Notes: generated by a model from the sequence alone, not told the origin. A stretch of 64,000 bases of DNA from Micromonospora rhizosphaerae (GCF_900091465.1 NZ_FMHV01000002.1:1674001-1738000); one strand, 5' to 3'; counted from the stretch's first letter, positions 23,643-33,641 are shown. Numbers and translations: made by a program.

Positions 23643-26486
23643 GTGGCGGATCGGCCGGTTACCGTTGCCGGTGTGCGAGCGGCGGCGGGAGAGACGATCC
23701 GTTTCTCGGTGCTCGGCTCGATCAGGGTCGTCCGCGCCGGCGCCGAGCTGCATCTGGGCGCCCGCCAGCAGCGCCTGGTGCTCGCGTTGCTGCTGGCCCG
23801 GGCCGGTTCCCCGGTCTCCCTGGCCGAGCTGGTCGACCTGCTCTGGGACGAGGACGCCCCGGCCAGCGCCGCGAACGTCGTGCACCGGCACGTCGGGGTG
23901 CTCCGGCGGCTGCTCGAGCCCGGCCTGCCCACTCGGTCGGCGGGCCGGCACATCCTCCGGGAGCTCTCCGGCTATCGGCTGCGCGCCGACGAGGAGTCCC
24001 TCGACCTGCTGAAGTTCCGGTCGCTGAGCCGGCTGGCGGGCCGGAGCCTGCAGGACGGCGACCCGGAGTCGGCGCTGCGGCATTCCCTCGACGGGCTGCG
24101 GCTGTGGCGCGGCCGGTGCGCCGCGGGCCTGGAACCGGCCTCCCGCCGGCATCCCGCGTTCCTCGCCGTGGAGGCCGAACGCGCCCAGGCCGTGCGCGAG
24201 GCCGCCGACGCCGCCGAGCGCTGCGGCCGGCTGAGCGCCGTGCTGGTGTCGTTGCGGCAGGCCGCCGAGCAGCACCCACTCGACGAGTCGCTGCAGAGCC
24301 GGTTGCTGCTGGCGCTCGCCGCCGACGGCCGCCAGGCGGAAGCCGTCGAGATGTACCGGGTGGTGCGCCGCCGGCTCGCCGACGATCTGGGCATCGATCC
24401 GGGCGAGGAGCTGCGGGAGGCGTACGACCGGGTGCTGCACCAGCGCACCCGGCCGGCGCGTACCGAGTCGCCGTCGCCACTCCCCCGGCCCGTGCAGCTG
24501 CCGCCGGACCTGCCCTTCTTCAGTGGCCGGGACGACCTCATCGCCGAGGCCCGCGCGGCGGTAGCGCGCCCGGGCGGGCCGGCGGTGCTCGCGATCGACG
24601 GCATGCCCGGGATCGGCAAGACCGCCCTCGCCGTCCACCTTGCCCACGAGTTCGCCGCCGGCTACCCGGACGGGCAGCTGTATGTCGACCTGCGCGGATA
24701 CGACGGGCGGGAGCCGGCGATGAGCCCGGCCGAGGCGCTGCGCGGCTTCCTCGGCTCGCTCGGGGTGCCCCAGGAGGGCATTCCCGACGAGCTGCACGCC
24801 CAGGCGGGCATGTACCGCAGCAGCCTTGCCGGCCGGCGCCTGCTGATCGTGCTCGACAACTGCCGGGACGCCGAGCAGATCCGGCACCTGCTGCCGGGCA
24901 GCCCCGGCTGTCTGGTGATCGTTACCAGCCGCAGCCGGCTCAGCACCCTGCTGACCACGGCCGGCGCCCACCCGTTGCCGGTCGGCCTGCCGAGCGTCGA
25001 CGAGGCCCGCGCGGCGCTCCTGGGGCCGCTCGGCGCCGGCCGCGTCGCAGCGGACCCGGCCGCGATCGACGCCATCATCGCCAGCTGCGGGCGGCTGCCG
25101 CTCGCGCTGGCCGTGGTGGCCGCCCGCGCGGCGAGCCTGCCGCGGACGCCACCGGCGCAGATCGCCGCCGAGCTGGCCCAGGCGCCCGGGAGCCTGGACG
25201 GCTTCGACGGCGACGACCCGCAGACCGGCCTGCGTGCCGTCTTCTCCTGGTCCTACCAGGCACTCTCCGCCCCGGCCGCCCGGCTCTTCCGGCTGCTGCC
25301 GATCCATCCCGGCCCCGACATCTCGATCGCCGGGGCGGCGGGCCTGGCCGGCGTCCCGCTGCGGACCGGGCGGGCGCTGATCGGCGAGCTGAGCCGCGCG
25401 CACCTGATCAGCGAGGACCTGCCGGGCCGCTACCGCACCCACGACCTGCTGCTGGCCTATGCCACGGAGCTCGGCGAGGAGCACGACAGCCCGGCCGAGC
25501 GCGCCGCCGCGGAGCTGCGTTGCCTGCAGTTCTACCGGGCCACCTGCTATCAGGCGGACCGGCGGCTGCTGGCCTCCGAGTACCATCCGATGATCGAGCC
25601 GGGGCCGGGCGAGACCCCGCTGCGCTTCGCCGGCCACGGCGACGCCATGCGCTGGTTCACCGCCGAGCGGCAGGTCCTGATCGCGCTGGTCGGCCGGGCC
25701 GCCCGGCAGGGCCGGCACACCGACGCCTGGCAGCTCGCCCTGGGCATGCAGCACTTCTTCGACCGCAGCGGCCGGTGGGCCGACTGGACGACGACCGGCG
25801 AGGTGGCCCTCGAGGCCGCCCGGGCGGGCGGCGACCTGGTCGGGCAGGCCCGGATGCACCGCAGCCTGGCCGGGGCGGCCTACTTCCGGCGCGAGCACGA
25901 GACCGCGGTCGGGCATCTCGACCAGGCGCTCGAGCTGCTCGCCCGGCTCGGCCTGCACGACGAGATGACCCGGGCCGGGATCAACCGGGCGATGATCCTG
26001 GGCGCCCAGGGGCGACACGAGGAGGTCGTCCGGACGCTTTCCGCGGCGCTGGGGCCATGGGCGGCCGGAGACGACAAACTGCTGGCGGACGCCCTGGTGA
26101 TCATGGCTGCGAGCAACGCCGAACTGGGCCGGGAGGAAGAGGCCGTGCGCTGCGCCGAGCGGGCGATGGCGCTGTCGCGCGGAGCGCAGTACAGGCTGGG
26201 CATCGCCGAGGCGTGGGAGGTGCTCGGCCAGGTGCATTCCGCCCGCCGGGAGCTCGGCAAGGCGGTCGACTGCTGGCGCGAGGCGGCCGTCGCATACCAG
26301 GAGGCCTCGGCGTCGGCGCCGGCCGCGGAGGTGCTGGCGCTGCTCGGCGATGCCCTCGCCGCCGCAGGCGACCAGGACGCCGCGGTGCGGGCGTGGCAGG
26401 AGGCGCTGGCCCTGATCCCGTACGCGCAGACCCGGACCGGCCGGCGGCTGGCCGGCCTGCTCGCGGCGGTCACGTCGCGTCCGTGA
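23643..26486 (+). CDS. AfsR-like SARP/NB-ARC/TPR transcriptional regulator (first)
   Basis: 947 residues. In order: winged-helix DNA-binding domain (about 18-110, FSVLGSIRVVRAGAELHLGA followed by RQQRLVLALLL), bacterial transcriptional activation domain (about 115-265), an NB-ARC STAND ATPase with P-loop GMPGIGKT (320-327) and Walker B LLIVLDNC, a helical arm, then TPR-like repeats to the end. The class senses a signal through the STAND/TPR part and activates transcription near an RNA polymerase site. Start GTG 23643; an in-frame GTG at 23673 is equally plausible. No biosynthetic genes are adjacent. A paralogue lies 0.75 kb downstream with an ECF sigma gene between. Confidence 0.92.
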   Translation: MADRPVTVAGVRAAAGETIRFSVLGSIRVVRAGAELHLGARQQRLVLALLLARAGSPVSLAELVDLLWDEDAPASAANVVHRHVGVLRRLLEPGLPTRSAGRHILRELSGYRLRADEESLDLLKFRSLSRLAGRSLQDGDPESALRHSLDGLRLWRGRCAAGLEPASRRHPAFLAVEAERAQAVREAADAAERCGRLSAVLVSLRQAAEQHPLDESLQSRLLLALAADGRQAEAVEMYRVVRRRLADDLGIDPGEELREAYDRVLHQRTRPARTESPSPLPRPVQLPPDLPFFSGRDDLIAEARAAVARPGGPAVLAIDGMPGIGKTALAVHLAHEFAAGYPDGQLYVDLRGYDGREPAMSPAEALRGFLGSLGVPQEGIPDELHAQAGMYRSSLAGRRLLIVLDNCRDAEQIRHLLPGSPGCLVIVTSRSRLSTLLTTAGAHPLPVGLPSVDEARAALLGPLGAGRVAADPAAIDAIIASCGRLPLALAVVAARAASLPRTPPAQIAAELAQAPGSLDGFDGDDPQTGLRAVFSWSYQALSAPAARLFRLLPIHPGPDISIAGAAGLAGVPLRTGRALIGELSRAHLISEDLPGRYRTHDLLLAYATELGEEHDSPAERAAAELRCLQFYRATCYQADRRLLASEYHPMIEPGPGETPLRFAGHGDAMRWFTAERQVLIALVGRAARQGRHTDAWQLALGMQHFFDRSGRWADWTTTGEVALEAARAGGDLVGQARMHRSLAGAAYFRREHETAVGHLDQALELLARLGLHDEMTRAGINRAMILGAQGRHEEVVRTLSAALGPWAAGDDKLLADALVIMAASNAELGREEEAVRCAERAMALSRGAQYRLGIAEAWEVLGQVHSARRELGKAVDCWREAAVAYQEASASAPAAEVLALLGDALAAAGDQDAAVRAWQEALALIPYAQTRTGRRLAGLLAAVTSRP

Positions 26487-26599
26487 CCGATTGCGATCGG
26501 CGACGGCACTCGATCCGCACTTACCTGTCAGTCCATTCGCATCGATCGTCCCTAGGCTCGTGCCTCAGTCACCGTTGCTCCTGCCTGTGGGGAGATATC

Positions 26600-27124
26600 G
26601 TGCTGCGGGCACCCGACGGATCACCGGCCGGCCGGGCCGAGCGCATGACCGCGCTGCATGCGGACCACGCCCGTGCCGTGCTGCGTCTCCTGCTCGTGCT
26701 GACCCGCGAGCAGCGGCAGACCGCCGAGGATCTGCTCCAGGAGACGATGCTGCGGGCCTGGCGGCACCTCGACTCGGTGCCGGCCGAGCCCGATGCCGCC
26801 CGCCGGTGGCTCTACACCGTCGCCCGGCGGCTCGTCATCGACGGCGTTCGGCTGCGGCGGGGCCGCCCGGCCGAGGTCCATCTCGTCGACATGACCTGGA
26901 TTCCCGCTGGTGACGACACCACCGGCACCGCGCTGGCGGCGCACGCCATTCGGCACGCGCTCGGCCGGCTGAGCCCGGCGCAGCGCAGTCTGCTCTCCGA
27001 GGTCTACCTGGTCGGGCGGTCACCGGAAGAGGTCGCGGGCCGGCTGGGAGTGCCGATCGGCACGGTGAAGTCCCGGACCCACTATGCGCTGCGCGCCCTG
27101 CGCACCGGCCTCGAGGCGGCCTGA
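26600..27124 (+). CDS. ECF RNA polymerase sigma factor
   Basis: 174 residues. The GTG at 26600 has GGGGAGA upstream. Region 2 is EQRQTAEDLLQETMLRAWRH with RRWLYTVARRLVID; region 4 is LSPAQRSLLSEVYLVGRSPEEV then GVPIGTVKSRTHYALRALR, close to the SigK/SigL group that pairs with zinc anti-sigma factors. None is visible nearby. It is 113 bases after the first regulator and 112 before the second, all on one strand. Confidence 0.9.
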   Translation: MLRAPDGSPAGRAERMTALHADHARAVLRLLLVLTREQRQTAEDLLQETMLRAWRHLDSVPAEPDAARRWLYTVARRLVIDGVRLRRGRPAEVHLVDMTWIPAGDDTTGTALAAHAIRHALGRLSPAQRSLLSEVYLVGRSPEEVAGRLGVPIGTVKSRTHYALRALRTGLEAA

Positions 27125-27236
27125 GCAGGGACGACTCCGCCCGGCCGGCGATCCGGCCGCTGAGCCGAAGCTCACCTTGCCGCAACGCGCGTCCGGGGCC
27201 CTGGCATGCTATGGCGATCGTGGCAACCAGCCCTTC

Positions 27237-30230
27237 ATGGATCGCATCAAGATGACGAGCCCGCTCTCTTTCGCCGTTCTCGGCCCGGTGCGGGCCTGGC
27301 GCGGCCAGTCCGAAATCGACCCGGGCACCCGGCAGCAGCGGCTGATCCTGGCGTTGCTGCTCGCCCGGGCCGGCGGCGCGGTCAGCGTCGCCGAGCTCGT
27401 CGACCTGCTCTGGGAGTCCGACCCCCCGCCCAGCGCGGTCAATGTGGTGCAGCGGCACGTCGGGATGCTCCGGCGGCGCTTCGAGCCGGGACTGCCGACG
27501 CGGGCAGCGGGCTCGGTGCTGATCCGCGACGGCGCCGAGTACCGGCTGCGGATCGACGGGGAGTCGCTCGACCTGCTGCGTTTCCGGCGCCTGGTCGCCG
27601 AGGCCGGTGGCAGCTCCGGCGAGCCGGCCGTCGAGCTCTACCGGGAGGCGCTGGCGCTGTGGCGCGACCGGTGCGCCTCGGGCCTGCAGGCCGGCGGCCG
27701 GGCCCATCCGGAGTTCGTCGCTGTCGACGGCGAGCGGCTTGCGGCCGTCCGGGCGGCGGCCGACGCCGCCTTGCGGGCCGGGTGCGTCCACGCGGTGCTG
27801 CCCGCGATCCGGCTGGCCGCCGAATACGAGCCGCTGGACGAGGCACTGCAGGCGCGGCTGCTGCTCGCGCTCGCCGCGGACGGCCGGCGGGCCGAGGCCC
27901 TCAAGGCTTATGCCGACATCGAGCACCGGCTCGCCGACGAGCTCGGCATCCAGCCGGGCGGCGAGCTGCGCGCGGCCCGGGACCGCCTGCTCGACCACGA
28001 CGCCCCGGCCGACGGCTCCAGGTCGCGGCGCGGCGTCAGACCGGCCTTCATTCGGCCCGGAGTGCCGCCTAGCCGCGCGGAGGCCGGGTTTGGTCGCCCG
28101 GCCTTCATTCGGTCCGGAGTGCCGCCTAGCGGCGCGGAGGCCGGGTTTGGCCGCCCGGCCTTCATTCGGTCCGGAGTGCCGCCTAGCGGCGCGGAGGCCG
28201 AATTATGGCCGCCAGCCGAGCTGGAGTTGTCGCAGTCGACCCGGGCCGAGCCGCCGGCGCAGTTGCCGGCCGACCACCGCTACTTCACCGGCCGCCGCGG
28301 CGTCATGGCCACCGCGGAAGAGCTGCTGGCCGGAGACCGACGGACCACCGCGCTGGTCATCGACGGAATGCCCGGCGTCGGCAAGACCACCCTCGCGGTG
28401 CACCTGGCCCACCGGCTGGCCGCCCGTTACCCCGACGGGCAGTTGTACGCGGACCTGCGCGGTTTCGGCTCCGGCGAGTCGGTGATGACACCGGCGGAGG
28501 CGCTGCGCGGCTTCCTGTGGTCCCTCGGGGCCGCGCCGGCCGCCATCCCGGCCGAGCTGCACGCCCAGGCCGGCCTCTATCGCAGCATCCTGGCCGAGCG
28601 CCGGATGCTGATCCTGCTCGACAACTGCCGCGACTGGGATCAGATCCGGCACCTGCTGCCCGGCACCGGTGGCAGTCTCGTCATCGCCACCAGCCGCCGC
28701 CGGATCACCGGCGTGGCCGGCCCGGCGGGCGCCCACCCGCTGCACCTCGACCTGCTGACCGACGCCGAGGCCCGCGAGCTGCTCACCCGCCGGCTCGGCG
28801 ACGCGGCGGCCGCCGACCCGGCCGCCGTCGACGAGATCATCGCGCGGTGCGGCCGGCTGCCGCTGGCCCTGGCGCTGGTCGCCACCCGCACCGTCGGCCG
28901 GCCCGGTCTCAGCCTGTCCGCGGTCGCTGGTGAGCTGGCCGAGGCCGACGGCCGGCTGGCCGGCTTCGGGGACGCCCGCGCCGATCTGGAGGCGATCTTC
29001 TCCTGGTCCTACCGGGCCCTGACTCCCGAGGCCGCCCGGCTCTTCCGGCTGCTGCCCCTGCACCCGGCCGGGGAGCTGAGCACGGAAGCGGCGGCCGCCC
29101 TGGGCGGCCTGTCCCTGCGCTCCGCCCGCGGCCTGCTCGTCGAGCTCGGGACGCAGCTGCTGGTTCAGCCCGGCGACGGCCGGTGGCGGATGCATGATCT
29201 GCTGCGCGCCTACGCCGTGGAGCTCGGGGAGGAGCACGACGACGCGGCCGAGCGGGACGCTGCCATCGAGCGGGTCTACGACTATTACCAGCTCAGTGCG
29301 TACGCGGCGCACCTGCCACTGCAGCCGCAGGTGCCGCTGCCGGAGCCGGAGCCGTCCGAGCGCGGGGTCACCGGGCGCGGCTTCACCGGCCGGGCCGACG
29401 CGATGGCCTGGTTCGCCGTCGAGCAGCGGGTGCTGACCGACATCGTCGCGCGGGCCAAGGAGCGCGGCCGACCTCGCACGGCCTGGCAGATCGCATTGGC
29501 CCTGCAGAACTTCTTCCAGGACACTGCACAGTTCAAGCAGTGGGCGGCAGTGGTGAGCGCCGGCCTCGCCGCGACCGGGGACGACCGCGCCGCCCAGGCC
29601 CTGCTGCACCGCAGCCTCGCCGGCGCCTGCTATTTCCTGGCCGATCTGGACCGCGGGCTGTCGCACCTGCAGCACGCCCGGGCGCTTTTCGACCGGCTCG
29701 GCCGGCGCACCGAGCAGGGCCACGTGGAGAACAACATCGCCGAGATCCGGCTGGACCAGAGGCGCTACCACGAGGCGATCCAGCATGCCGAGGCCGCGCG
29801 GGCGCTCTTTCGCGCCGAGGGCGACGTGCGGGGCGCCACCAACGCCCTGCTGGCCATCGCGCGGGCACAGGGCTGGCTCGGCCGGCACGCCGAGGCGCTG
29901 GGCATGTTCGCCGAGGCGCGGCGGCAGTTCGAGGCCCTCGGCGACCTGCACGGGGTGGGTACCAGCCAGGCCTGGCTGGCACACACGTACTCGATGATCG
30001 ACGACGTGCCGCACGCGCTGGCGATCTGGCAGCAGGCGATCGACACCTTCCGCGGCGCCCGGGCCCGCTACCACACTGCGGAGGTGCTGGTCTCCATCGG
30101 CGACTTCCACTCCGCCAACGGCGACCCGGCCGTGGCCGGGCAGGCGTGGAGCGAGGCCCTCGCCGAGCTCGACGGGACGGACTCGCCGTTGGCCCGGCGG
30201 ATCCGCGACCGGCTGCTCTGGCACCGGTGA
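27237..30230 (+). CDS. AfsR-like SARP/NB-ARC/TPR transcriptional regulator (second)
   Basis: 997 residues from ATG 27237 (ATG 27252 also possible; neither has a strong ribosome site). Layout as in its paralogue: winged helix (FAVLGPVRAWRGQSEIDPGT), activation domain to about 260, NB-ARC with P-loop GMPGVGKT (377-384) and LILLDNCRDWDQIRHLLPG, then TPR repeats (for example RRYHEAIQHAEAARALFRAE). It differs by a linker of three 19-residue repeats at 268-322. The paralogues share long blocks, so tandem duplication around the sigma gene is likely. Its target promoters are unknown. Confidence 0.92.
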   Translation: MDRIKMTSPLSFAVLGPVRAWRGQSEIDPGTRQQRLILALLLARAGGAVSVAELVDLLWESDPPPSAVNVVQRHVGMLRRRFEPGLPTRAAGSVLIRDGAEYRLRIDGESLDLLRFRRLVAEAGGSSGEPAVELYREALALWRDRCASGLQAGGRAHPEFVAVDGERLAAVRAAADAALRAGCVHAVLPAIRLAAEYEPLDEALQARLLLALAADGRRAEALKAYADIEHRLADELGIQPGGELRAARDRLLDHDAPADGSRSRRGVRPAFIRPGVPPSRAEAGFGRPAFIRSGVPPSGAEAGFGRPAFIRSGVPPSGAEAELWPPAELELSQSTRAEPPAQLPADHRYFTGRRGVMATAEELLAGDRRTTALVIDGMPGVGKTTLAVHLAHRLAARYPDGQLYADLRGFGSGESVMTPAEALRGFLWSLGAAPAAIPAELHAQAGLYRSILAERRMLILLDNCRDWDQIRHLLPGTGGSLVIATSRRRITGVAGPAGAHPLHLDLLTDAEARELLTRRLGDAAAADPAAVDEIIARCGRLPLALALVATRTVGRPGLSLSAVAGELAEADGRLAGFGDARADLEAIFSWSYRALTPEAARLFRLLPLHPAGELSTEAAAALGGLSLRSARGLLVELGTQLLVQPGDGRWRMHDLLRAYAVELGEEHDDAAERDAAIERVYDYYQLSAYAAHLPLQPQVPLPEPEPSERGVTGRGFTGRADAMAWFAVEQRVLTDIVARAKERGRPRTAWQIALALQNFFQDTAQFKQWAAVVSAGLAATGDDRAAQALLHRSLAGACYFLADLDRGLSHLQHARALFDRLGRRTEQGHVENNIAEIRLDQRRYHEAIQHAEAARALFRAEGDVRGATNALLAIARAQGWLGRHAEALGMFAEARRQFEALGDLHGVGTSQAWLAHTYSMIDDVPHALAIWQQAIDTFRGARARYHTAEVLVSIGDFHSANGDPAVAGQAWSEALAELDGTDSPLARRIRDRLLWHR
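28038..28199 (+). repeat. Three in-frame 57-base tandem repeats
   Basis: Copies start at 28038, 28095 and 28152 (the third is 48 bases long before it diverges). The encoded unit is RPAFIRSGVPPSGAEAGFG, with P/R changes in the first copy. The repeats sit in the linker between the activation and ATPase domains. The copies are almost identical in DNA, so expansion is recent. Confidence 0.9.
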
Positions 30231-30264
30231 CCCGGACGCGGCGCCGGTGGGCGCCGCGTCCGGG
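30231..30264. terminator. Perfect 15-bp terminator hairpin
   Basis: CCCGGACGCGGCGCC pairs with GGCGCCGCGTCCGGG around GGTG, starting right at the stop of the second regulator and facing the convergent protease ending at 30273. Confidence 0.9.
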
Positions 30265-30272
30265 GCCCACCC

Positions 30273-33200
30273 TCAGTAGCGGTAGGCGCGGATGATGGTC
30301 TGCTTGACCGTGTTACCGCTGGTGTCCGTCGCGGCGGCGCGCAGCGAGACGAAGCCGGTGCCGGCCGGGTTGTGCACCCAGACGACCGCCTTCTCGCCGG
30401 ACCGCTGCACGGTCAGCTGCTGCCAGGTCTTGCCGTCGTCGAAGGACGCCTCGACGGTCAAGCTCGTGGCCTGGCCCGGCTCCGCCCCGATCTGACGGTC
30501 GAGCGAGACCGGGATCGCGAACAGCTGGTTGGCCGGCGCCCGGTTGTTGATGTTGAGCTCCGGGGTGTACCGGATCGCCGTCATCGGTAGCTTCACCAGT
30601 TCACCGTCGCTGACGTGCCCGGACTTGAAGGTCCACTCCGCGTCGACCACCGTCGACAGGGTGAACGCCGGGTCGCTGCGGAAGGTCGCGGTCAGCCGGT
30701 AGTCACCCGTCTCCGCAGGCACGTTCCACACCCAGGGGGTCTGGTTCGCGTCGCCGACCTTGACCCCGTTGCGGTAGAGGTTCACCTGCACGCTGCCGCC
30801 GCGAGCGAACCGGAAGCCCATGTGCCCGGTGCCGTCGCCGTGCAGCGGCCCCGGCCCGCCGATGTTGTCGCCCCAGTAGCGGGTGGCGAACTGCTGGCCG
30901 AAGTTCGGCTCCGGGAAGACCGGCCCGGCCACCGCGTTGGCCCATTTCACGTTGTACGTGCGCCCGGGCTGGAAGCTGGTCCACGCCGACTGGTAGTACG
31001 TGTACCTCGGCTGGGCCGAGGTCGACTGCCACACCGCCTGCTTGTCCTGGTTGTAGTACTCGGTGATGGTGCTCGGCACGTCATAGGTGAACCAGGGCGG
31101 GACGTTGCGCTCGTCGCGGTAGATCGGCGAGTTGCCGGGCGCGTGCGCGACCGCGGTCCGCGCAACCGGCACCCCGGCCACGTCCGCGCTGATCTGGGAG
31201 CGGACCGTGGCGAAGTCGCCCACGCCCAGCTTGCGGGTCAGCCCCGTCATCATCTCCTCCGGCTGGTAGAGGTAGACCCGGTAGGCGTACGGGCTGTTGT
31301 GCAGGCTGCCCTGGCGCACCTGGCCCCACATCCCGTGGACGTAGGAGACGAAGCCGGGCGTCTTGCCGGCCCCGATCTGCGCGGTCCGTACGCGGTCGAA
31401 GGGGACGTTCATCAGCACGGCGTACGGGTCGTTGCTGCCCCAGATCTGCGGCTGCTCGGTCCGGATCGTCCAGCCGGACTCCTGCCAGACCGCGGTGGCC
31501 TTCGGGTTCGGCACCGACACCGCGATCGCCTTCGCCAGGCGGGTGTCCATGGTGAGCGCCTGGTCCGTGGTGAGGTCGAGGCTCGGGCGCACCAGCGACG
31601 TGATGTCCGGATGGAGCGGGTCGCCGCTCACCATGTAGGTCTGGACCAGGTAGCGGCCCGCGCGGACCCGGTACCTGGTGGCCGCGGGGTCGCCGAGCAC
31701 CAGGATGGTCTGCCGGTCCAGGTCGAGCAGGACAGTCACCCAGCCCTGCTCGGCCGTGGGCGCTCCGCCGTCCGGCCCGACGAGCTTGAGGGCCAGCTCG
31801 TGGCGAGCGACGTCGAGCGCCACCGGGGTCTGCACCTGCGCGCCGCCGCCGGTGGCGGTCACCTCACCGCCGAAGTAGCGGTCGGGCAGGTCCCCGCCGG
31901 CCTGCACGTTGACGGTCACGGTGGCCGTGCCGCCGGCGGGCACCGTCACCGAGGAGGCGCTGAGGCTGAACAGGCCGGCCGGCGCCGGGGCGCCGTCGGC
32001 GTCCTTGGCGTCGAGGGAGACAGCGAGGGTGAGGTCAGAAGAGCCGCTGTTCGCGTACGTGACCGTGCGCTGCTGCGCAGCGGTGGTCCGTTCGAAGGCG
32101 ACACTGACCGGGCTCGCCGTGACGGGCTGCTGGATCGCCCGGGCGACATTGAGGAAGCCCGCGCCCTGCTCGTAGACACCGATGGCGTCGCTCGGCTGCG
32201 CGGCCGCCATCAGCGTGGACTTGATCCGCTCAGGCGCCCAGTCCGGGTGCTGCTGGGCCAGGATCGCCGCCGCGCCGGCCACGTGCGGAGTCGCCATCGA
32301 GGTGCCGGAGAGGCTGGTGTACTGCGGATTCTCAGGGTACGGGAACCGGTCGGAGGTCGAGCTACGGGCGGCGACGATGCCGACGCCGGGCGCGGTGATG
32401 TCCGGCTTGATGCCGGCGTCGGCCGTGCGCGGTCCCCGGCTCGAGAACTCGGCCAGCTCGCCCGTCTTGGTAACGGCGCCCACGGTCAGCGCCTCCTCCA
32501 CGTCGCCGGGCGAGCTCACCGTGGACTCGCCGGCCTCGCCGCTGTTGCCCGCGGCGACGACGAAGAGCACGCCGTAGCGGTGGGTGAGGTCGGCCAGGGC
32601 CGCCTCGATCGGGTCGGTCTCCGGGCTGTCCGGGCCGCCGAGGCTCATGTTGGCGACCTTGACGCCCTGCTGCGCCACCCAGGTCATGCCGGCCACGATC
32701 GCCGACTCCGGGCAGCCGTATTCGACGCAGACCTTGGCGCTGTAGAGGGTCGCGCCGGGCGCCATGCCCTTGTAACGGCCCTGCGAAGCGGCCGCGGTGC
32801 CGGCGATGGTCGAGGCGACGTGGGTGCCGTGGCCAACCCGGTCAAGGGTGTCCGGGTCAGAGGTGAAGTTCTGCGCGGCGGCGACACGGTCGGCCAGGTC
32901 GGGGTGGGTCTGGTCGATGCCGGTGTCGATCACGCCGACCTTCACCCCCGTTCCCGTCCAGCCGGCCTGCCAGGCCTGCGGCGCGCCGGTCAGCGGGACG
33001 CTCACGTCGAGGGTGGGGTGGCGCAGGCCGTCGAGCCAGATCTTGTCGACCCCGGCCCGCAGTTGCCGCTCGGTGCCACTCGCGGCGGACGTGATGGTGT
33101 TCCAGAAGGACACCGCGTCCGCGCGGCTCTCCGCGACCGCGCTTGCCCCGGGAAGCTCCCGGGTGGTCCGGCCGCCGGCGATGCGGGCGGGGGCAGCGCT

Positions 33201-33641
33201 GCCGTGCTGGACGATGAGCGGCAGGGTGGCCCGGCTGTCGTCGTAGCCGAAGCCGACCAGCGTCGAGATGTCGAAGAGCCGCTCGTCGAGCTTGCCCCGG
33301 TTGAGCAGGCCGACGGCGTCGGCGGGGATGACCCGCACGTCCTCGCCGGCGCTGTGGGTGATGAACGGGATCCGTTCCCGTCCCTTGCCCGGCACGACGT
33401 CGACTGCCGTCTGGCCGTCCACAGTGCTGACGTGGACGGTGTCGCCGGTGAGCAGAGTGACCGTCCGGGGCTTGGACGCGACCGCGGGTGTGGTCGCCGG
33501 CTTCGCGGACGCGACCGCGGGTGTGGTCGCCGGCTTCGCGGCCCGGGGCTGCGCCGACGCCGGCGAACCGCCCGGAGCCACCGCCGAGACGCCCAGCACC
33601 AGCAGTGCCAGCGCCGATATCTTGCGAACTGATCTCATCAT
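30273..33641 (-). CDS. Large secreted subtilisin-like protease (S8)
   Basis: 1122 residues. Signal peptide 1-30 ending ASAQ, then a propeptide (about 57-215). The S8 domain has D239 in VGVIDTGIDQTHPDL, H271 in GHGTHVAS, Asn366 in VVAAGNS and S448 in SGTSMATPHVAG. The catalytic domain continues to about 505, followed by roughly 600 residues of beta-rich domains, including an Ig-like region with VTVPAGGTATVTVNV. The start is a double ATG with AAGGAGAAT upstream. It is exported and likely degrades proteins outside the cell. A fossil of a related propeptide lies head to head upstream. Confidence 0.93.
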   Translation of the reverse strand: MMRSVRKISALALLVLGVSAVAPGGSPASAQPRAAKPATTPAVASAKPATTPAVASKPRTVTLLTGDTVHVSTVDGQTAVDVVPGKGRERIPFITHSAGEDVRVIPADAVGLLNRGKLDERLFDISTLVGFGYDDSRATLPLIVQHGSAAPARIAGGRTTRELPGASAVAESRADAVSFWNTITSAASGTERQLRAGVDKIWLDGLRHPTLDVSVPLTGAPQAWQAGWTGTGVKVGVIDTGIDQTHPDLADRVAAAQNFTSDPDTLDRVGHGTHVASTIAGTAAASQGRYKGMAPGATLYSAKVCVEYGCPESAIVAGMTWVAQQGVKVANMSLGGPDSPETDPIEAALADLTHRYGVLFVVAAGNSGEAGESTVSSPGDVEEALTVGAVTKTGELAEFSSRGPRTADAGIKPDITAPGVGIVAARSSTSDRFPYPENPQYTSLSGTSMATPHVAGAAAILAQQHPDWAPERIKSTLMAAAQPSDAIGVYEQGAGFLNVARAIQQPVTASPVSVAFERTTAAQQRTVTYANSGSSDLTLAVSLDAKDADGAPAPAGLFSLSASSVTVPAGGTATVTVNVQAGGDLPDRYFGGEVTATGGGAQVQTPVALDVARHELALKLVGPDGGAPTAEQGWVTVLLDLDRQTILVLGDPAATRYRVRAGRYLVQTYMVSGDPLHPDITSLVRPSLDLTTDQALTMDTRLAKAIAVSVPNPKATAVWQESGWTIRTEQPQIWGSNDPYAVLMNVPFDRVRTAQIGAGKTPGFVSYVHGMWGQVRQGSLHNSPYAYRVYLYQPEEMMTGLTRKLGVGDFATVRSQISADVAGVPVARTAVAHAPGNSPIYRDERNVPPWFTYDVPSTITEYYNQDKQAVWQSTSAQPRYTYYQSAWTSFQPGRTYNVKWANAVAGPVFPEPNFGQQFATRYWGDNIGGPGPLHGDGTGHMGFRFARGGSVQVNLYRNGVKVGDANQTPWVWNVPAETGDYRLTATFRSDPAFTLSTVVDAEWTFKSGHVSDGELVKLPMTAIRYTPELNINNRAPANQLFAIPVSLDRQIGAEPGQATSLTVEASFDDGKTWQQLTVQRSGEKAVVWVHNPAGTGFVSLRAAATDTSGNTVKQTIIRAYRY
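33475..33540 (-). repeat. 33-base direct repeat in protease N-terminus
   Basis: Two identical 33-base copies (33475-33507, 33508-33540) encode the doubled AKPATTPAVAS segment just after the signal peptide of the S8 protease. Confidence 0.9.

Noticed and set aside
23574..26237. Long minus-strand frame opposite the first AfsR-like regulator
   Set aside because: Low-complexity Gln/Gly/Arg-rich translation with no domain. Only its last 64 codons (23379-23573) lie outside the regulator and look real.
30615..33632. Thousand-codon plus-strand frame over the S8 protease
   Set aside because: Antisense shadow: the protease on the other strand has signal peptide, triad and conserved domains; the plus frame is Arg/Gly/Val repetitive.
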